DNA from: Candidatus Gallimonas merdae
Lineage (GTDB): Bacteria; Bacillota; Clostridia; Christensenellales; Borkfalkiaceae
Reading direction: 5' to 3'
Assembly (NCBI GenBank): GCA_904419525.1
Contig: CAJFRT010000006.1
Coordinates: 40,412 to 104,411, forward strand
Length of the DNA stretch: 64,000 bases
In this document: positions 34,758 to 43,260 of the stretch, in pieces
How the letters are laid out: the number at the start of each line of letters is the position of its first letter
Position numbering within the stretch: the stretch's first letter is position 1
Position numbers and translations under genes: made by a program
The notes under the pieces: model-generated
What the model was told of the DNA's origin: nothing
Database searches by the model: none
Seen by the model: the letters and a program-made list of their open reading frames with translations, nothing else

Positions 34758-35380
34758 TATGCGTACACCTCCTCGAGTTTTTTGACCGAGCCCTTGGTGA
34801 GCACCACGACGGCGTTCGCCACGATCTCGTAGGTGTTGATCTCGCCCACGGAGATCGTCGTAAGGGTGGGCAGGTTGCGCGCCGCGAGAATGACGTTCTC
34901 ATCGTTTTCGTCCATGACGACAACGGTGCGCTTGTCCAGCTTCATCGCCTTGCGGAACGCTTCCATCTCCTTGGTCTTGGGAGCGCTGACTTTGAGTTCG
35001 TCCACAACGAACAGTTCGCCGTCGGCGACCTTCTTGGAAAGTGCGGAGATGAGCGCGCCGCGCTTTGCGGTGAGGTTCATCTTCTTGGAGAAGTCACGGC
35101 TCTTGGGAGCGAACACAACGCCGCCCTTCGTCCACTGAGGCGCGCGGATGGAACCCTGGCGCGCACGGCCCGTGCCCTTCTGTCTCCAGGGCTTTGCGCC
35201 GCCGCCGCGGACTTCCGTGCGGGTCAGCGTGGATTTGGTGCCCTGTCTCTGATTGCAGAGGTAGGTGACGACCGCCTGATGGATCAGGGGCTCATTGTAG
35301 TCCGCGCCGAACACCTTGTCGGAAAGTTCGATGTCGCCGACTTCCTCACCCTTCATGTTGTATACTTTCACGTTTGCCAT
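34757..35380 (-). CDS. rplD: 50S ribosomal protein uL4
   Basis: A 207-residue tunnel-constriction protein (VYNMKGEEVGDIELSDKVF; LTRTEVRGGGAKPWRQKGTGRARQGSIRAPQWTKGGVVF). In gamma-proteobacteria uL4 represses the S10 operon through its leader; whether it does so here is unknown, but a long leader with a terminator-like hairpin precedes rpsJ. Confidence 0.98.
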   Translation of the reverse strand: MANVKVYNMKGEEVGDIELSDKVFGADYNEPLIHQAVVTYLCNQRQGTKSTLTRTEVRGGGAKPWRQKGTGRARQGSIRAPQWTKGGVVFAPKSRDFSKKMNLTAKRGALISALSKKVADGELFVVDELKVSAPKTKEMEAFRKAMKLDKRTVVVMDENDENVILAARNLPTLTTISVGEINTYEIVANAVVVLTKGSVKKLEEVYA

Positions 35381-35391
35381 GATCGTTCTCC

Positions 35392-36024
35392 TTATGCCTT
35401 GACGCTCGTCTTCAGCGTGACGACGCTGCCCTTGACCCCGGGGATCGCGCCCTTGACAAGGATCGCGTTGCGGGCGACGTCCACCCGCACCACTTCGAGG
35501 TTCTGAATGGTGACGTTTTCCACACCGTACTGACCTGCAAGGTTCTTGTGCTTGAACACGCGCGAGGGCGAGCTGTTTGCACCCATGGAACCCGGTTCCC
35601 TGTGCACAGGGCCGACGCCGTGCGTCTCTTTCAGGCGGTGCTGGTTCCAGCGCTTGATGACGCCCGTGTAGCCGTGGCCCTTGGTGACGCCGGAAGCGTC
35701 CACCTTGTCGCCTGCCGCAAAGACGTCCGCCTTGACCTCGTCCCCCACTTTGTAGCCCTCGACACTGTCGAGGCGCACTTCGCGCAGGACTTTGCAGGGG
35801 GCGACCCCGGCTTTTTTGAACTGACCGAGATCGGGCTTGTTGAGCGCCTTCTCCTTGGCGGGAATGAATCCCAGCTTGAGCGCCGTGTAGCCGTCCGTCT
35901 CGGGCGTTTTGACCTGAACTACGGGGCAGGGACCTGCCTCGATGACCGTGACGGGAATCACTTTCCCGTCTTCCGCAAACAGCTGGGTCATGCCAACCTT
36001 GCGGCCGATGATTGCTTTACCCAT
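35392..36024 (-). CDS. rplC: 50S ribosomal protein uL3
   Basis: A 210-residue protein (MGKAIIGRKVGMTQLFAEDGKVIPVTVIEAGPC; central extension HGVGPVHREPGSMGANSSPSRVFKHKNLAGQYG that reaches the peptidyl-transferase centre). Normal length and order. Confidence 0.98.
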   Translation of the reverse strand: MGKAIIGRKVGMTQLFAEDGKVIPVTVIEAGPCPVVQVKTPETDGYTALKLGFIPAKEKALNKPDLGQFKKAGVAPCKVLREVRLDSVEGYKVGDEVKADVFAAGDKVDASGVTKGHGYTGVIKRWNQHRLKETHGVGPVHREPGSMGANSSPSRVFKHKNLAGQYGVENVTIQNLEVVRVDVARNAILVKGAIPGVKGSVVTLKTSVKA

Positions 36025-36083
36025 GTAAAGTTCACTCCTTCTTTGATTTTATTGCTTGGATACCTGCTCGGAAGTATCGCTGC

Positions 36084-36383
36084 TTACAGTTTGACTTTGA
36101 TATCCACGCCCGCGGGCAGGTGGATGGAATCGAGCAGCTTCGCATTGGGCGAATAGATGTCGATGATGCGCTTATAGGTGCGCATTTCGAACTGCTCGCG
36201 CGAATCCTTATATTTATGCGGGCTTCTCAGGATGGTGACGATCTCGCGCTCGGTGGGAAGCGGAATGGGGCCGGAAATCTTCGCCCCTCCCTTCTGCATC
36301 GTCTCGACGATGCGGCTTGCAGCCTGATCCACCAGCTCGTGATCATACGCCGAAAGTTTGATTCTGATCTTCTGACTTGCCAT
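36084..36383 (-). CDS. rpsJ: 30S ribosomal protein uS10
   Basis: A 99-residue protein, also NusE in antitermination ([45 protein letters not shown]). AAGGAG lies 7 nt before the ATG at 36383. First gene of the S10-spc-alpha cluster; about 258 nt of leader precede it. Confidence 0.98.
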   Translation of the reverse strand: MASQKIRIKLSAYDHELVDQAASRIVETMQKGGAKISGPIPLPTEREIVTILRSPHKYKDSREQFEMRTYKRIIDIYSPNAKLLDSIHLPAGVDIKVKL

Positions 36384-36641
36384 AACTTACTCCTTTTTAT
36401 ACTAACTGTGGATTTGCGTGTCAACGCACCCGTGCGTATCGAGGACCCTCATCAAAAAAACACGCGTTGTTTTTGCGGTGTTTTCTCGCAAAAGCCTTCG
36501 GTTAGTCGCAGGAGTCGCGCTCCCACATTTGTCAGCGGAAATTATCTGCCGAGGGGCTTTCGTCCTCGCTTTTTCAGTAACTTCCCGCCTCAACCCTATA
36601 CGCCGATGTGCGCAGCAAAAGACCTGCCGCTTTGACACAGC
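36384..36641 (-). other. Long untranslated leader of the S10 operon
   Basis: From the predicted start near 36641 to rpsJ. It holds a hairpin GAGGAC.../CCCCTC near 36552-36568, the terminator-like hairpin at 36454-36482, and a small hairpin ACGCA/TGCGT at 36426-36439 close to rpsJ. I recognise no known riboswitch. Such length and structure suggest regulation of ribosomal protein synthesis, possibly by a ribosomal protein. Confidence 0.6.
36454..36482 (-). terminator. Terminator-like attenuator hairpin in the S10 leader
   Basis: On the minus strand, AACACCGC and GCGTGTT arms (one bulged C; 36459-36482) are followed by seven T residues (36454-36460). Its place inside the leader, 70-100 nt before rpsJ, suggests conditional termination. 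Confidence 0.55.
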
Positions 36642-36647
36642 TCGACT

Positions 36648-36676
36648 ACTATACCATTTTTTACAACCGAAGTCAA
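36648..36676 (-). promoter_or_regulatory. Main promoter of the S10-spc-alpha cluster
   Basis: TTGACT (36671-36676), 17-bp spacer, TATAGT (36648-36653) on the minus strand, with A-rich sequence upstream. No comparable site is nearer rpsJ. Confidence 0.85.
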
Positions 36677-36826
36677 ACGTTTGACGGCATTTTTTGTAAA
36701 TTTTTCAGGGTTATTTCGCATTTTTTTGCGGAATTTTGCCTGATTTCCGCTATCTTGTATTCATTCCCCTTTCCGGCACAAGATATAACAGTCCGGAAAA
36801 ATTTTTTTCCGGATGCGGAAAATAAT

Positions 36827-36855
36827 TTGACATCTGCGCGCGCCGCGGGTACAAT
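36827..36855 (+). promoter_or_regulatory. Leaderless-type promoter of the DUF1275 gene
   Basis: TTGACA (36827-36832), 17-bp spacer, TACAAT (36850-36855). Seven bases (TTCGGAT) separate the -10 box from the ATG at 36863, so transcription should begin at or beside the start codon. Confidence 0.82.
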
Positions 36856-36862
36856 TTCGGAT

Positions 36863-37615
36863 ATGCGGTACTATCGGAAAAAACTCTCCGCCTTTCCCGT
36901 GTTTGAATGGCTGGAGACGGGGATCGTCCTGTGTGTGACGGGCGGCTTTCTGGACGCCTATACCTATGTGACGCGCGGGGGCGTGTTCTGCAACGCGCAG
37001 ACGAGCAACCTCATCTTTCTGACGATCGGGCTCGCCTCGGGAGACGGCGTCAGCGCGATGCGCTATCTCATTCCCGTGCTGCTGTTCATTGCGGGCGTCT
37101 TTGTGAGCGAACTCTGTCTGCACCTGGCAAAAAAGAAGCGGGAAGAATTCCGCGGGCACAGCTATGTGCTTGCAGGCGAGATCGCCGTGCTGATCGTCGT
37201 GGGATTTCTTCCCCCTTCGGTGCCCGATATGATCGTCAACGCACTCGTCTCGCTCGCCGCGGCCGTTCAGTTCGACAACTTCCGCAAAGTGGAGGGAAAG
37301 CCCTTTGCCACGGCATTCTGCACGGGCAACATGCGCTCCGCGACCGAGCACGCGATGCATTCCGTGGCGGAAAAAGATGCCGGCGCCCTCAGAGTGACGG
37401 CAAAATACGCCCTTCTCATTCTCGCCTTTCTGGGCGGCGTGCTGGCCGGATACTACGCCTCGCAGGCGCTGAACGGCTATGCCGCGTTCCTTGCCGCAGC
37501 CATGCTTGCCGTCGTGCTGGCGATCATTCTGGCAGGGAATTTCCTGCAGAAACGCATCCGTGCCGGAGAACAGGCGACGGACCAACCGGCCGCTTCCGAA
37601 AATCAACCGCAATAA
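36863..37615 (+). CDS. DUF1275 (YoaK) family membrane protein
   Basis: A 250-residue integral membrane protein with about six helices. The family N-terminus (CVTGGFLDAYTYVTRGGVFCNAQTSNLIFLTIGLASGD) and the second-half repeat (VQFDNFRKVEGKPFATAFCTGNMRS) are clear. Function is unknown; some members are annotated as transporters. The ATG at 36863 matches the family start, has no Shine-Dalgarno sequence and lies 7 nt after the -10 box. A SIMPL-domain gene follows after 13 nt, so they form an operon. Confidence 0.88.
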   Translation: MRYYRKKLSAFPVFEWLETGIVLCVTGGFLDAYTYVTRGGVFCNAQTSNLIFLTIGLASGDGVSAMRYLIPVLLFIAGVFVSELCLHLAKKKREEFRGHSYVLAGEIAVLIVVGFLPPSVPDMIVNALVSLAAAVQFDNFRKVEGKPFATAFCTGNMRSATEHAMHSVAEKDAGALRVTAKYALLILAFLGGVLAGYYASQALNGYAAFLAAAMLAVVLAIILAGNFLQKRIRAGEQATDQPAASENQPQ

Positions 37616-37628
37616 GGAGGAATCACAT

Positions 37629-38255
37629 ATGGCAGAAAGAACAATCCATGTGACCGGAAAAGGCATGTTAAGGCTTGCGCCCGACCTGATCGGTCTTACC
37701 CTTTCGACGTCCGCATCGGACGCTGATTATGCGCAGGCCGTGCAGACGGCCGAGCAGAGCTCCGCATGCATCGCACAGACGATCGCCAAGACGATCGGAC
37801 CCGATCATATCCGCTCCGCCGGCGTACGGGTGGAGCCGCGCTATGAAAGCGTGACGGAAAACGGCGTGCAGACGCGCCGCAGGACGGGATACACCGCGAC
37901 GCACCGCCTGAAAGCGGAGTTTCCCGCCGACCCCGCCCTGTTCGCAGACGTGCTGAAAGCGCTTTCGGACAGCGGCGCCTCCCCCGAACTTTCGGTGGAA
38001 TACACCCTGGCCCATGCGGAGAAAGCGCGCAGACGCGCCGCGGCGCTCGCCGTCAGGGACGCCAAAAAGCGCGCCGAAGCTCTTGCCGCGGCGGCGGGCG
38101 TGAAGCTTGGCAGCGTGCGCACCGTCGAAAGCGGCGGGCACGGCGCCTTCCCCGCCGTGCGCGCCATGGCCATGCGCGCAAACGATCTTTCCGAGCTCGC
38201 GCCCGAAGAGATCGAGATCGCGGAAGAAGTGACGGTCGTCTTTGATATCGACTGA
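37629..38255 (+). CDS. SIMPL-domain (DUF541) protein
   Basis: A 208-residue SIMPL (DUF541) protein: ITVTGKG-like start (TIHVTGKGMLRLAPDLIGLTLSTSASDADYAQAVQ), tyrosine-rich centre (RRTGYTATHRLKAEF) and C-terminal DAKKRAEALAAAAGVKLGSVRTVESGG. No signal peptide is visible, unlike many exported relatives. AAGGAGG precedes the ATG. Function unknown in bacteria. It is co-transcribed with the DUF1275 gene, though here it has a normal ribosome-binding site. Confidence 0.9.
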   Translation: MAERTIHVTGKGMLRLAPDLIGLTLSTSASDADYAQAVQTAEQSSACIAQTIAKTIGPDHIRSAGVRVEPRYESVTENGVQTRRRTGYTATHRLKAEFPADPALFADVLKALSDSGASPELSVEYTLAHAEKARRRAAALAVRDAKKRAEALAAAAGVKLGSVRTVESGGHGAFPAVRAMAMRANDLSELAPEEIEIAEEVTVVFDID

Positions 38256-38286
38256 AAAAGCAGCCGCTTCCGAGCGGCTGCTTTTT
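38255..38286. terminator. Bidirectional terminator
   Basis: Fourteen-base-pair stem AAAAAGCAGCCGCT/AGCGGCTGCTTTTT (38255-38268, 38273-38286) between the SIMPL and MFS genes, which converge. Confidence 0.9.
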
Positions 38287-38292
38287 GTTTTG

Positions 38293-39471
38293 TCAGTTGT
38301 TTCCGGCCGTCAGATCGGTCTGTTGCCGATGCGAACGGTTGAGCAGTTCGGTCATGCACAGCAAAAATACGCCGAACAGTGCAAGCCAGAGCGGGAGCCA
38401 GGCGATATCGGTGTACTGTGCGATCAGCCCGAAGAGCGGCGGCATGAACGTGGTCCCGATGTAGGCGAACGCCATTTCCACGCCGATGACCGCCTGCGAA
38501 TTTTCCGCCCCGAAGTTAAAGGGCGTGGAATGAATGATCGCGGGATAGATGGGCGCACAGCCGAAGCCGACGACAAGGAACCCCGCAATGGACACGGCAT
38601 ACGACCGGACCGGGAGCGCAAGCAGCACAATGCCGACGGCAATGATACAGATCCCGATGCGGATCAGCCGCCTGTCCCCCAGCTTTTCCGAGACGAACCC
38701 GCCCAAAAATCTGCCCGCGGTGATACCGATGTAGAAGAGCGAACCGAGCATGGCGGCGATCTCCGTTCCCACGCCCTTGTGCTCCGTGAAATAACTGCTC
38801 GCCCACTGCATGGACGTCGCCTCCAGCGCGGAATAGCAGAAAAACGCGATCAGGATAAACGCCACCCCTTTCAGGCGGAGCGTCTGCGGCAGAGTGAGCG
38901 GTTTTTCGGCCTTCCCCTCCGCCGTCCGCTTTTTCCAAAGCGGGAGGCTGAACAAAATCAGCGCGGTGATCCCGAACTGAATGTAGGAGACCAGGGAATA
39001 GCCGCCCGGCCAGCCGCTCTCTCCGGCGAGTGCGGCGCCCATGATAAAGGGACTGACGAGCGCGCCCGCACCCCAGAAGCAGTGCAGCCAGCTCATGTGG
39101 CGCGCCTTGTAGTGGAGCGCGACATAGTTATTGAGCGCGGCGTCCACCCCGCCCGCGCCAAGGCCGTAGGGAACGGCAAGGACGCACAAAAGCCAGAACG
39201 TGCGCGCAAAAGAGAACCCGAGCATTGCCCCCGCCGTCAGAAGGATACTGATCACGGTGACAAGGCCCGTTCCCAATTTCCGCGTGAGGAAATCGGAAAA
39301 CAGACTGGACACGACCGTCCCCGCCGCAATGATCATGGAGACGATCCCCATGGCGGAGAGCGGTGCGCCGAGATCGACGTGCATGGCCGGCCATGCGGAG
39401 CCGAGCAGGGAATCCGGAAGCCCCAGACTGATGAATGCAAGATAGATGACTGCAAGGAGCAGAGAAGCCAT
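38293..39471 (-). CDS. MFS transporter, sugar-permease-like
   Basis: A 392-residue, twelve-helix major facilitator. Features: FISLGLPDSLLGSAWPAMHVDL in helix 1, FSDFLTRKLGTGLV in the loop between helices 2 and 3, VPYGLGAGGVDAALNNYVA, and WLHCFWGAGALVSPFIMG. These resemble the FHS (fucose/hexose permease) group. AGGAAAG precedes the ATG. It is a single gene. Substrate cannot be assigned. Confidence 0.88.
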   Translation of the reverse strand: MASLLLAVIYLAFISLGLPDSLLGSAWPAMHVDLGAPLSAMGIVSMIIAAGTVVSSLFSDFLTRKLGTGLVTVISILLTAGAMLGFSFARTFWLLCVLAVPYGLGAGGVDAALNNYVALHYKARHMSWLHCFWGAGALVSPFIMGAALAGESGWPGGYSLVSYIQFGITALILFSLPLWKKRTAEGKAEKPLTLPQTLRLKGVAFILIAFFCYSALEATSMQWASSYFTEHKGVGTEIAAMLGSLFYIGITAGRFLGGFVSEKLGDRRLIRIGICIIAVGIVLLALPVRSYAVSIAGFLVVGFGCAPIYPAIIHSTPFNFGAENSQAVIGVEMAFAYIGTTFMPPLFGLIAQYTDIAWLPLWLALFGVFLLCMTELLNRSHRQQTDLTAGNN

Positions 39472-39500
39472 AAAACACTTTCCTGAATAAGATTCGCACT

Positions 39501-39529
39501 ATCCTAACATTTCCGCACGAAAAAAGCAA
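39501..39529 (-). promoter_or_regulatory. Probable promoter of the MFS gene
   Basis: TTGCTT (39524-39529), 17-bp spacer, TAGGAT (39501-39506) on the minus strand. Confidence 0.6.
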
Positions 39530-39570
39530 GGGAAAACGCACCGTTCCATTTGATAAATTTTTAGATTAAC

Positions 39571-39620
39571 ATTAAAAACAAAAGAGCAGTGTACTTTTAC
39601 TCTATCAGAAACTGCTCTTT
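39571..39620 (-). terminator. Hairpin ending the AT-rich zinc-ribbon gene
   Basis: AAAGAGCAGT and ACTGCTCTTT (39581-39590, 39611-39620) form a 10-bp stem with a 20-nt loop; the minus-strand continuation is TGTTTTTAAT. About 85 bp lie between it and the gene. Confidence 0.6.
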
Positions 39621-39705
39621 ATAATAAAATTAAGTTGTGCATGGGAGATCTGTAACTAAACGATAATAATTATATTAGGATTTCCACATAACGCCAATTA
39701 CATTT

Positions 39706-40173
39706 TTAACTGTTTAAAGTATTCTTTAAATCTATGATTTCCTGCTTTTTCTTTACAATTATTTTATTTATGTTTATAATATCATTTTCTAAATTTGATA
39801 TTAATACTTGTATTTCATTATTTCTCCTTAATGTTATATCTAAATCTTGTGCTTCAAGTTTCAACTTATCTATTTCTTTATACTTATCAGAACTATTATT
39901 TCTCAATTCAATAATTTCGTTTTGAATTCTATTAATATTAGCTTCTACTTCTTCTCTTACTTTTCTTTCAGTTTTAATTTGTTCTGCCATCATTGAACTA
40001 AAAAATTCAAAATGACCACAATTCAAACAAATATAAGAGTTACAATCGACTCTATTTTCAATCTCATAAAAATTTGATTCACCCGCTATTCCAACACTCG
40101 TTAAAATTAAAGATGTTTTCTGCGGAAATTCTACTTCTACTAAATCTGCACAACCGCATTGACTACATTTCAT
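39706..40173 (-). CDS. Zinc-ribbon plus coiled-coil protein, AT-rich, unknown function
   Basis: A 155-residue protein. The N-terminal third has two zinc-binding CxxC pairs (CSQCGC and CLNCGH) around a beta-rich stretch; the rest is one long coiled coil (ERKVREEVEANINRIQNEIIELRN...) ending KKKQEIIDLKNTLNS. I do not recognise the family. The gene is strikingly AT-rich compared with both neighbours and uses A/T-ending codons, which suggests recent acquisition. AAGGTGA precedes the ATG. It follows the alpha-galactosidase gene by 70 nt without a clear terminator. Confidence 0.8.
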   Translation of the reverse strand: MKCSQCGCADLVEVEFPQKTSLILTSVGIAGESNFYEIENRVDCNSYICLNCGHFEFFSSMMAEQIKTERKVREEVEANINRIQNEIIELRNNSSDKYKEIDKLKLEAQDLDITLRRNNEIQVLISNLENDIININKIIVKKKQEIIDLKNTLNS

Positions 40174-40243
40174 AAGTCACCTTTTATGAATATTATTTTT
40201 TGGAATATTATCCTAATAAGAATTACTAACTTTCTTGCTTTTT

Positions 40244-42412
40244 TCAATTCTCTTCGGTGATCACGATGAGGCGGTGAGAGAATTCGTCGAACCAGCTGAA
40301 GGACAGATTGAGTCCGACGCGCATATAATATTCACCCGTGTGCACGCTCTGGTCCAGCGTATTGCGATAGCGGCGCTTTGCGTCCAGCCCTTTCAGGCGA
40401 AGGAACCGGCTCTGCTCGGGCTCTTTCAGCTTGTTCATGAACAGCACCAGCGAAGCGCTCTTATCCTGCGATACGCACTGCATACACATATCGTTGCCCT
40501 CGTACGGAGCGCGCAGATGATAGAGCGTCCCGTCCGAGATGACGGCACGGTGATATTTTTTGTAGATCTCCGCCATACGCGCAAGATCGGCGATCTCCTC
40601 CGGCGTAAGGCGGTTCGGGTTCATCTCGTAACCGTAAGTGCCGAACAACGCAAGCGCCGCCTTGGTGGCATAGGGCGCGACCTTGCTGTCGTTGACGTGC
40701 GAACCGATGCACGAGAGCGGATAGCCGAGCGAGGTGTTGAACTGAATGTCGATGCGCTGGGCAGGATCGGATTCGTCCGAACACCAGATCTGCGGACAGT
40801 AGTACAGCGTTCCCAGATCGAAACGGCCGCCGCCCGATGCGCAGCCCTCGAACATGATATGGGGATATTCGCTCGTAAGACGGCCGAGAAGCGCATAATA
40901 TCCCAGCACGAGGCGATGGTAGACCTCTCCCTGCCGTTCAGGGGGCAAGGCCTGCGAAATGTGTTCGCTGACGATACGGTTGTAATCCCACTTGATGTAG
41001 TCGACGGGATATTCGTCGAGGAAGGCCTTCATCTGCGCATAGAGATTCCCGACCACGTCGTCGTTCGCAAAATCGAGATGCAGCTGATGCCGCGCGAGCG
41101 AGAGCTCCGGATCCCCCCAGCCGAGCGCATATTCGGGATGCGCGCGGAACAGGTCGCTGTCGGGATTGACCATTTCCGGCTCGAACCAGATGCCGAATCT
41201 GAGTCCGCGCTCGCGGCAGTGCGCCATGACGCGGTGAAGGTCGATCTTCTCCCTGTTGACCGTCCAGTCGCCCAACCCTGCGCAGTCTGTATTGCGCGCG
41301 CCGAACCAGCCGTCGTCCAGCACGAAAAGCTCCGTCCCGATCTTGCAGGCGTCGTCGATGTACGACAGGATCAGATCGGTATCAAAATCGAAATAGCAGC
41401 CCTCCCACGAATTGAACAGCACGGGCTTATAATCGCGGTCCGCCGCATACGTCATCAGGTTTTCGCGGATGAAACGATGGAACGTCTGCGACATGCGGTC
41501 GGTCCCCTCCGCGGAATACGCGATGACGGCCTGGGGCGTGTCGAACAGTTCGCCGGGCGCGAGTGTCCACTCGAAATCTTCGTCATTGATCCCGTACGTG
41601 ATGTGCAGGGCGTGCGACGGCCCCGTAAAGGTGCGGAACTTGAAATTGCCGCTGTAGATGAGGTTGAAGCCGATCACCTCGCCGTGATCCGTCGTAGCGC
41701 CGCGCTCTTTCAGATAGACAAAGGGATTCTCCTCCGCGGAGGAACGGCCGAGATTGGAGGAGACCTCCTGCACGCCGTCTGGAACGGGATTTTCGGCATA
41801 GTCGCGCTCCTTTGCCCAGCGGCCGTGGAAGTGCACAAGGTCGTAATCCATGTGCGGAAGATCGAGCTGCATGGACATGGCGCGCGTCAGGCGCACCTTC
41901 TTCCTGCCGATATTTTCAAAGCGGAAGCTCTTGACGAGCACGTCCTTGTCCGCAAAAATGGTCAGATACAGATGTGCGCGCACGCGCAGCCGCTTGTCCT
42001 CGAGCACGATGTCCGCCGTTTCGCAGGCACCGTGTGCATGGGGAAGCCCCTCCAGTTCGGGAGCGCCCCTGACGATCTTGTGGCGGCAATAGCGGAAATC
42101 CGTGACAAAGGAACCCGAAGCGTCCCGCACGATGACGGGCGCGCCGCGCTTGTCGGACCGCCCGTGCGGAGAGATCTCCAGCGGGGCGTCCGCCCTGTAA
42201 TTGTCTGCGAACGTGCGCTCCTTCCCCGTCGCCATGTCGTAATAGGACAGGGCGCCCCCCTTGCCCCTTGTGCTGAGGAGGTCGGTGTAGTCCGAAAGAC
42301 GCTTCCCGAAATACAGGGTTTCGGGATAGCCCGCATCGTTGAAATAGACGGCATAGCCGATACTGTCGTTGTCGAGCGCAAGGATCCGCTCCTGTCTGAA
42401 ATAACGTATCAT
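40244..42412 (-). CDS. Alpha-galactosidase, GH36 family
   Basis: A 722-residue cytoplasmic enzyme that releases galactose from melibiose, raffinose and related sugars. GH36 marks: WEGCYFDFD, FVLDDGWFGARN, the nucleophile Asp in YIKWDYNR and the acid/base Asp in WCSDESDPAQR. Length matches bacterial GH36 (about 720-740). No signal peptide, so the sugars are imported first. I start it at 42412 (MIRYFRQERIL). Last gene of galT-galK-MBL-alpha-galactosidase, supplying the galactose the Leloir enzymes use. Confidence 0.95.
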   Translation of the reverse strand: MIRYFRQERILALDNDSIGYAVYFNDAGYPETLYFGKRLSDYTDLLSTRGKGGALSYYDMATGKERTFADNYRADAPLEISPHGRSDKRGAPVIVRDASGSFVTDFRYCRHKIVRGAPELEGLPHAHGACETADIVLEDKRLRVRAHLYLTIFADKDVLVKSFRFENIGRKKVRLTRAMSMQLDLPHMDYDLVHFHGRWAKERDYAENPVPDGVQEVSSNLGRSSAEENPFVYLKERGATTDHGEVIGFNLIYSGNFKFRTFTGPSHALHITYGINDEDFEWTLAPGELFDTPQAVIAYSAEGTDRMSQTFHRFIRENLMTYAADRDYKPVLFNSWEGCYFDFDTDLILSYIDDACKIGTELFVLDDGWFGARNTDCAGLGDWTVNREKIDLHRVMAHCRERGLRFGIWFEPEMVNPDSDLFRAHPEYALGWGDPELSLARHQLHLDFANDDVVGNLYAQMKAFLDEYPVDYIKWDYNRIVSEHISQALPPERQGEVYHRLVLGYYALLGRLTSEYPHIMFEGCASGGGRFDLGTLYYCPQIWCSDESDPAQRIDIQFNTSLGYPLSCIGSHVNDSKVAPYATKAALALFGTYGYEMNPNRLTPEEIADLARMAEIYKKYHRAVISDGTLYHLRAPYEGNDMCMQCVSQDKSASLVLFMNKLKEPEQSRFLRLKGLDAKRRYRNTLDQSVHTGEYYMRVGLNLSFSWFDEFSHRLIVITEEN

Positions 42413-42428
42413 GTTTTCCCTCTTAGTA

Positions 42429-43253
42429 TTAAAATTCGATTTCAAGTCCGTCGTAGGCAACGACGAAATGATATTTTTCCGCGATCGCACAGAGTTCGTC
42501 GTGCGTGCAGCCGCCGTTGTGCGAAAAATGATTTGCCACAAAGACCGTATCCCGATCGGCAAGCCCCTCCCGCCGCATGCGCGCCGCGATCTCGCGGTCG
42601 GTCTTCAGACACATATGGTTCTGCCGCCAGCCCTGCTGTCCCCCGCCCGTACAATCGAGGGAGACAAGATCGAATCTGCCGAACGCCTTCAGCGCCTCCC
42701 ATACCGGTTGACCGAACTCCCCCGTATCGTGCGCATAGAGAAGGCGTTTCCCCTCCTTTTCGATCGCATAGAACACGGGAGAAGTGGCCGGAACATGATC
42801 CGCAGGCAGCGGCAGAATGCGGTATCCGTCCACTTCAAACGGTTCAAACGGCACGACAAGCTGCGCCGTGATGCGGCCCTGCATGGGAACGCCGGTGCAG
42901 GCGATCTCCCGTTCGATCCGCCGCAGTCCGTCCTCCGCCGCATAGTAACACATCGGACGGTTGCCGTGGCAATAATCGGGCCTGCCCATGGCGATATCTT
43001 CCGGATAGAGATGATCGCTGTGGCTGTGCGTGATCAGACAGTTTCCGATCATGTTCCAGTCCAGCCCGAACTGCCGGGAATGCCACACCGTGTCGGGGGG
43101 AAAGTCGAGCAGAAGCCTTCCGTCCACAAGCGCCTGGGAGCGCGAACGCAGGTTGCGTCCGCCGGCCGCACGCGATGCCGTACAGACACGGCAGTTGCAG
43201 AACAGCGCGGGGATCCCCTCATAGGCGGCCGTTCCGAGATACAGAATCTTCAT
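42429..43253 (-). CDS. MBL-fold metallohydrolase (PhnP-like)
   Basis: A 274-residue metallo-beta-lactamase-fold hydrolase. The metal site HSHSDHLYPEDI is clear, with further ligands in LPADHVPATSP, YAHDTGEFG and VANHFSHNGG. Two cysteines and a further CRVC at the N-terminus (FCNCRVCTASR) resemble the PhnP zinc-binding loop; PhnP cleaves cyclic phosphodiesters. It sits between galK and the alpha-galactosidase gene, so a role in carbohydrate phosphate clean-up is possible but unproven. Confidence 0.85.
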   Translation of the reverse strand: MKILYLGTAAYEGIPALFCNCRVCTASRAAGGRNLRSRSQALVDGRLLLDFPPDTVWHSRQFGLDWNMIGNCLITHSHSDHLYPEDIAMGRPDYCHGNRPMCYYAAEDGLRRIEREIACTGVPMQGRITAQLVVPFEPFEVDGYRILPLPADHVPATSPVFYAIEKEGKRLLYAHDTGEFGQPVWEALKAFGRFDLVSLDCTGGGQQGWRQNHMCLKTDREIAARMRREGLADRDTVFVANHFSHNGGCTHDELCAIAEKYHFVVAYDGLEIEF

Positions 43254-43260
43254 GACGGTC

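Noticed and set aside
38293..39471. Assigning the MFS protein as a fucose or galactose importer
   Set aside because: The fold resembles the FHS group but substrate-binding residues cannot be judged by eye and it is not in the gal operon.
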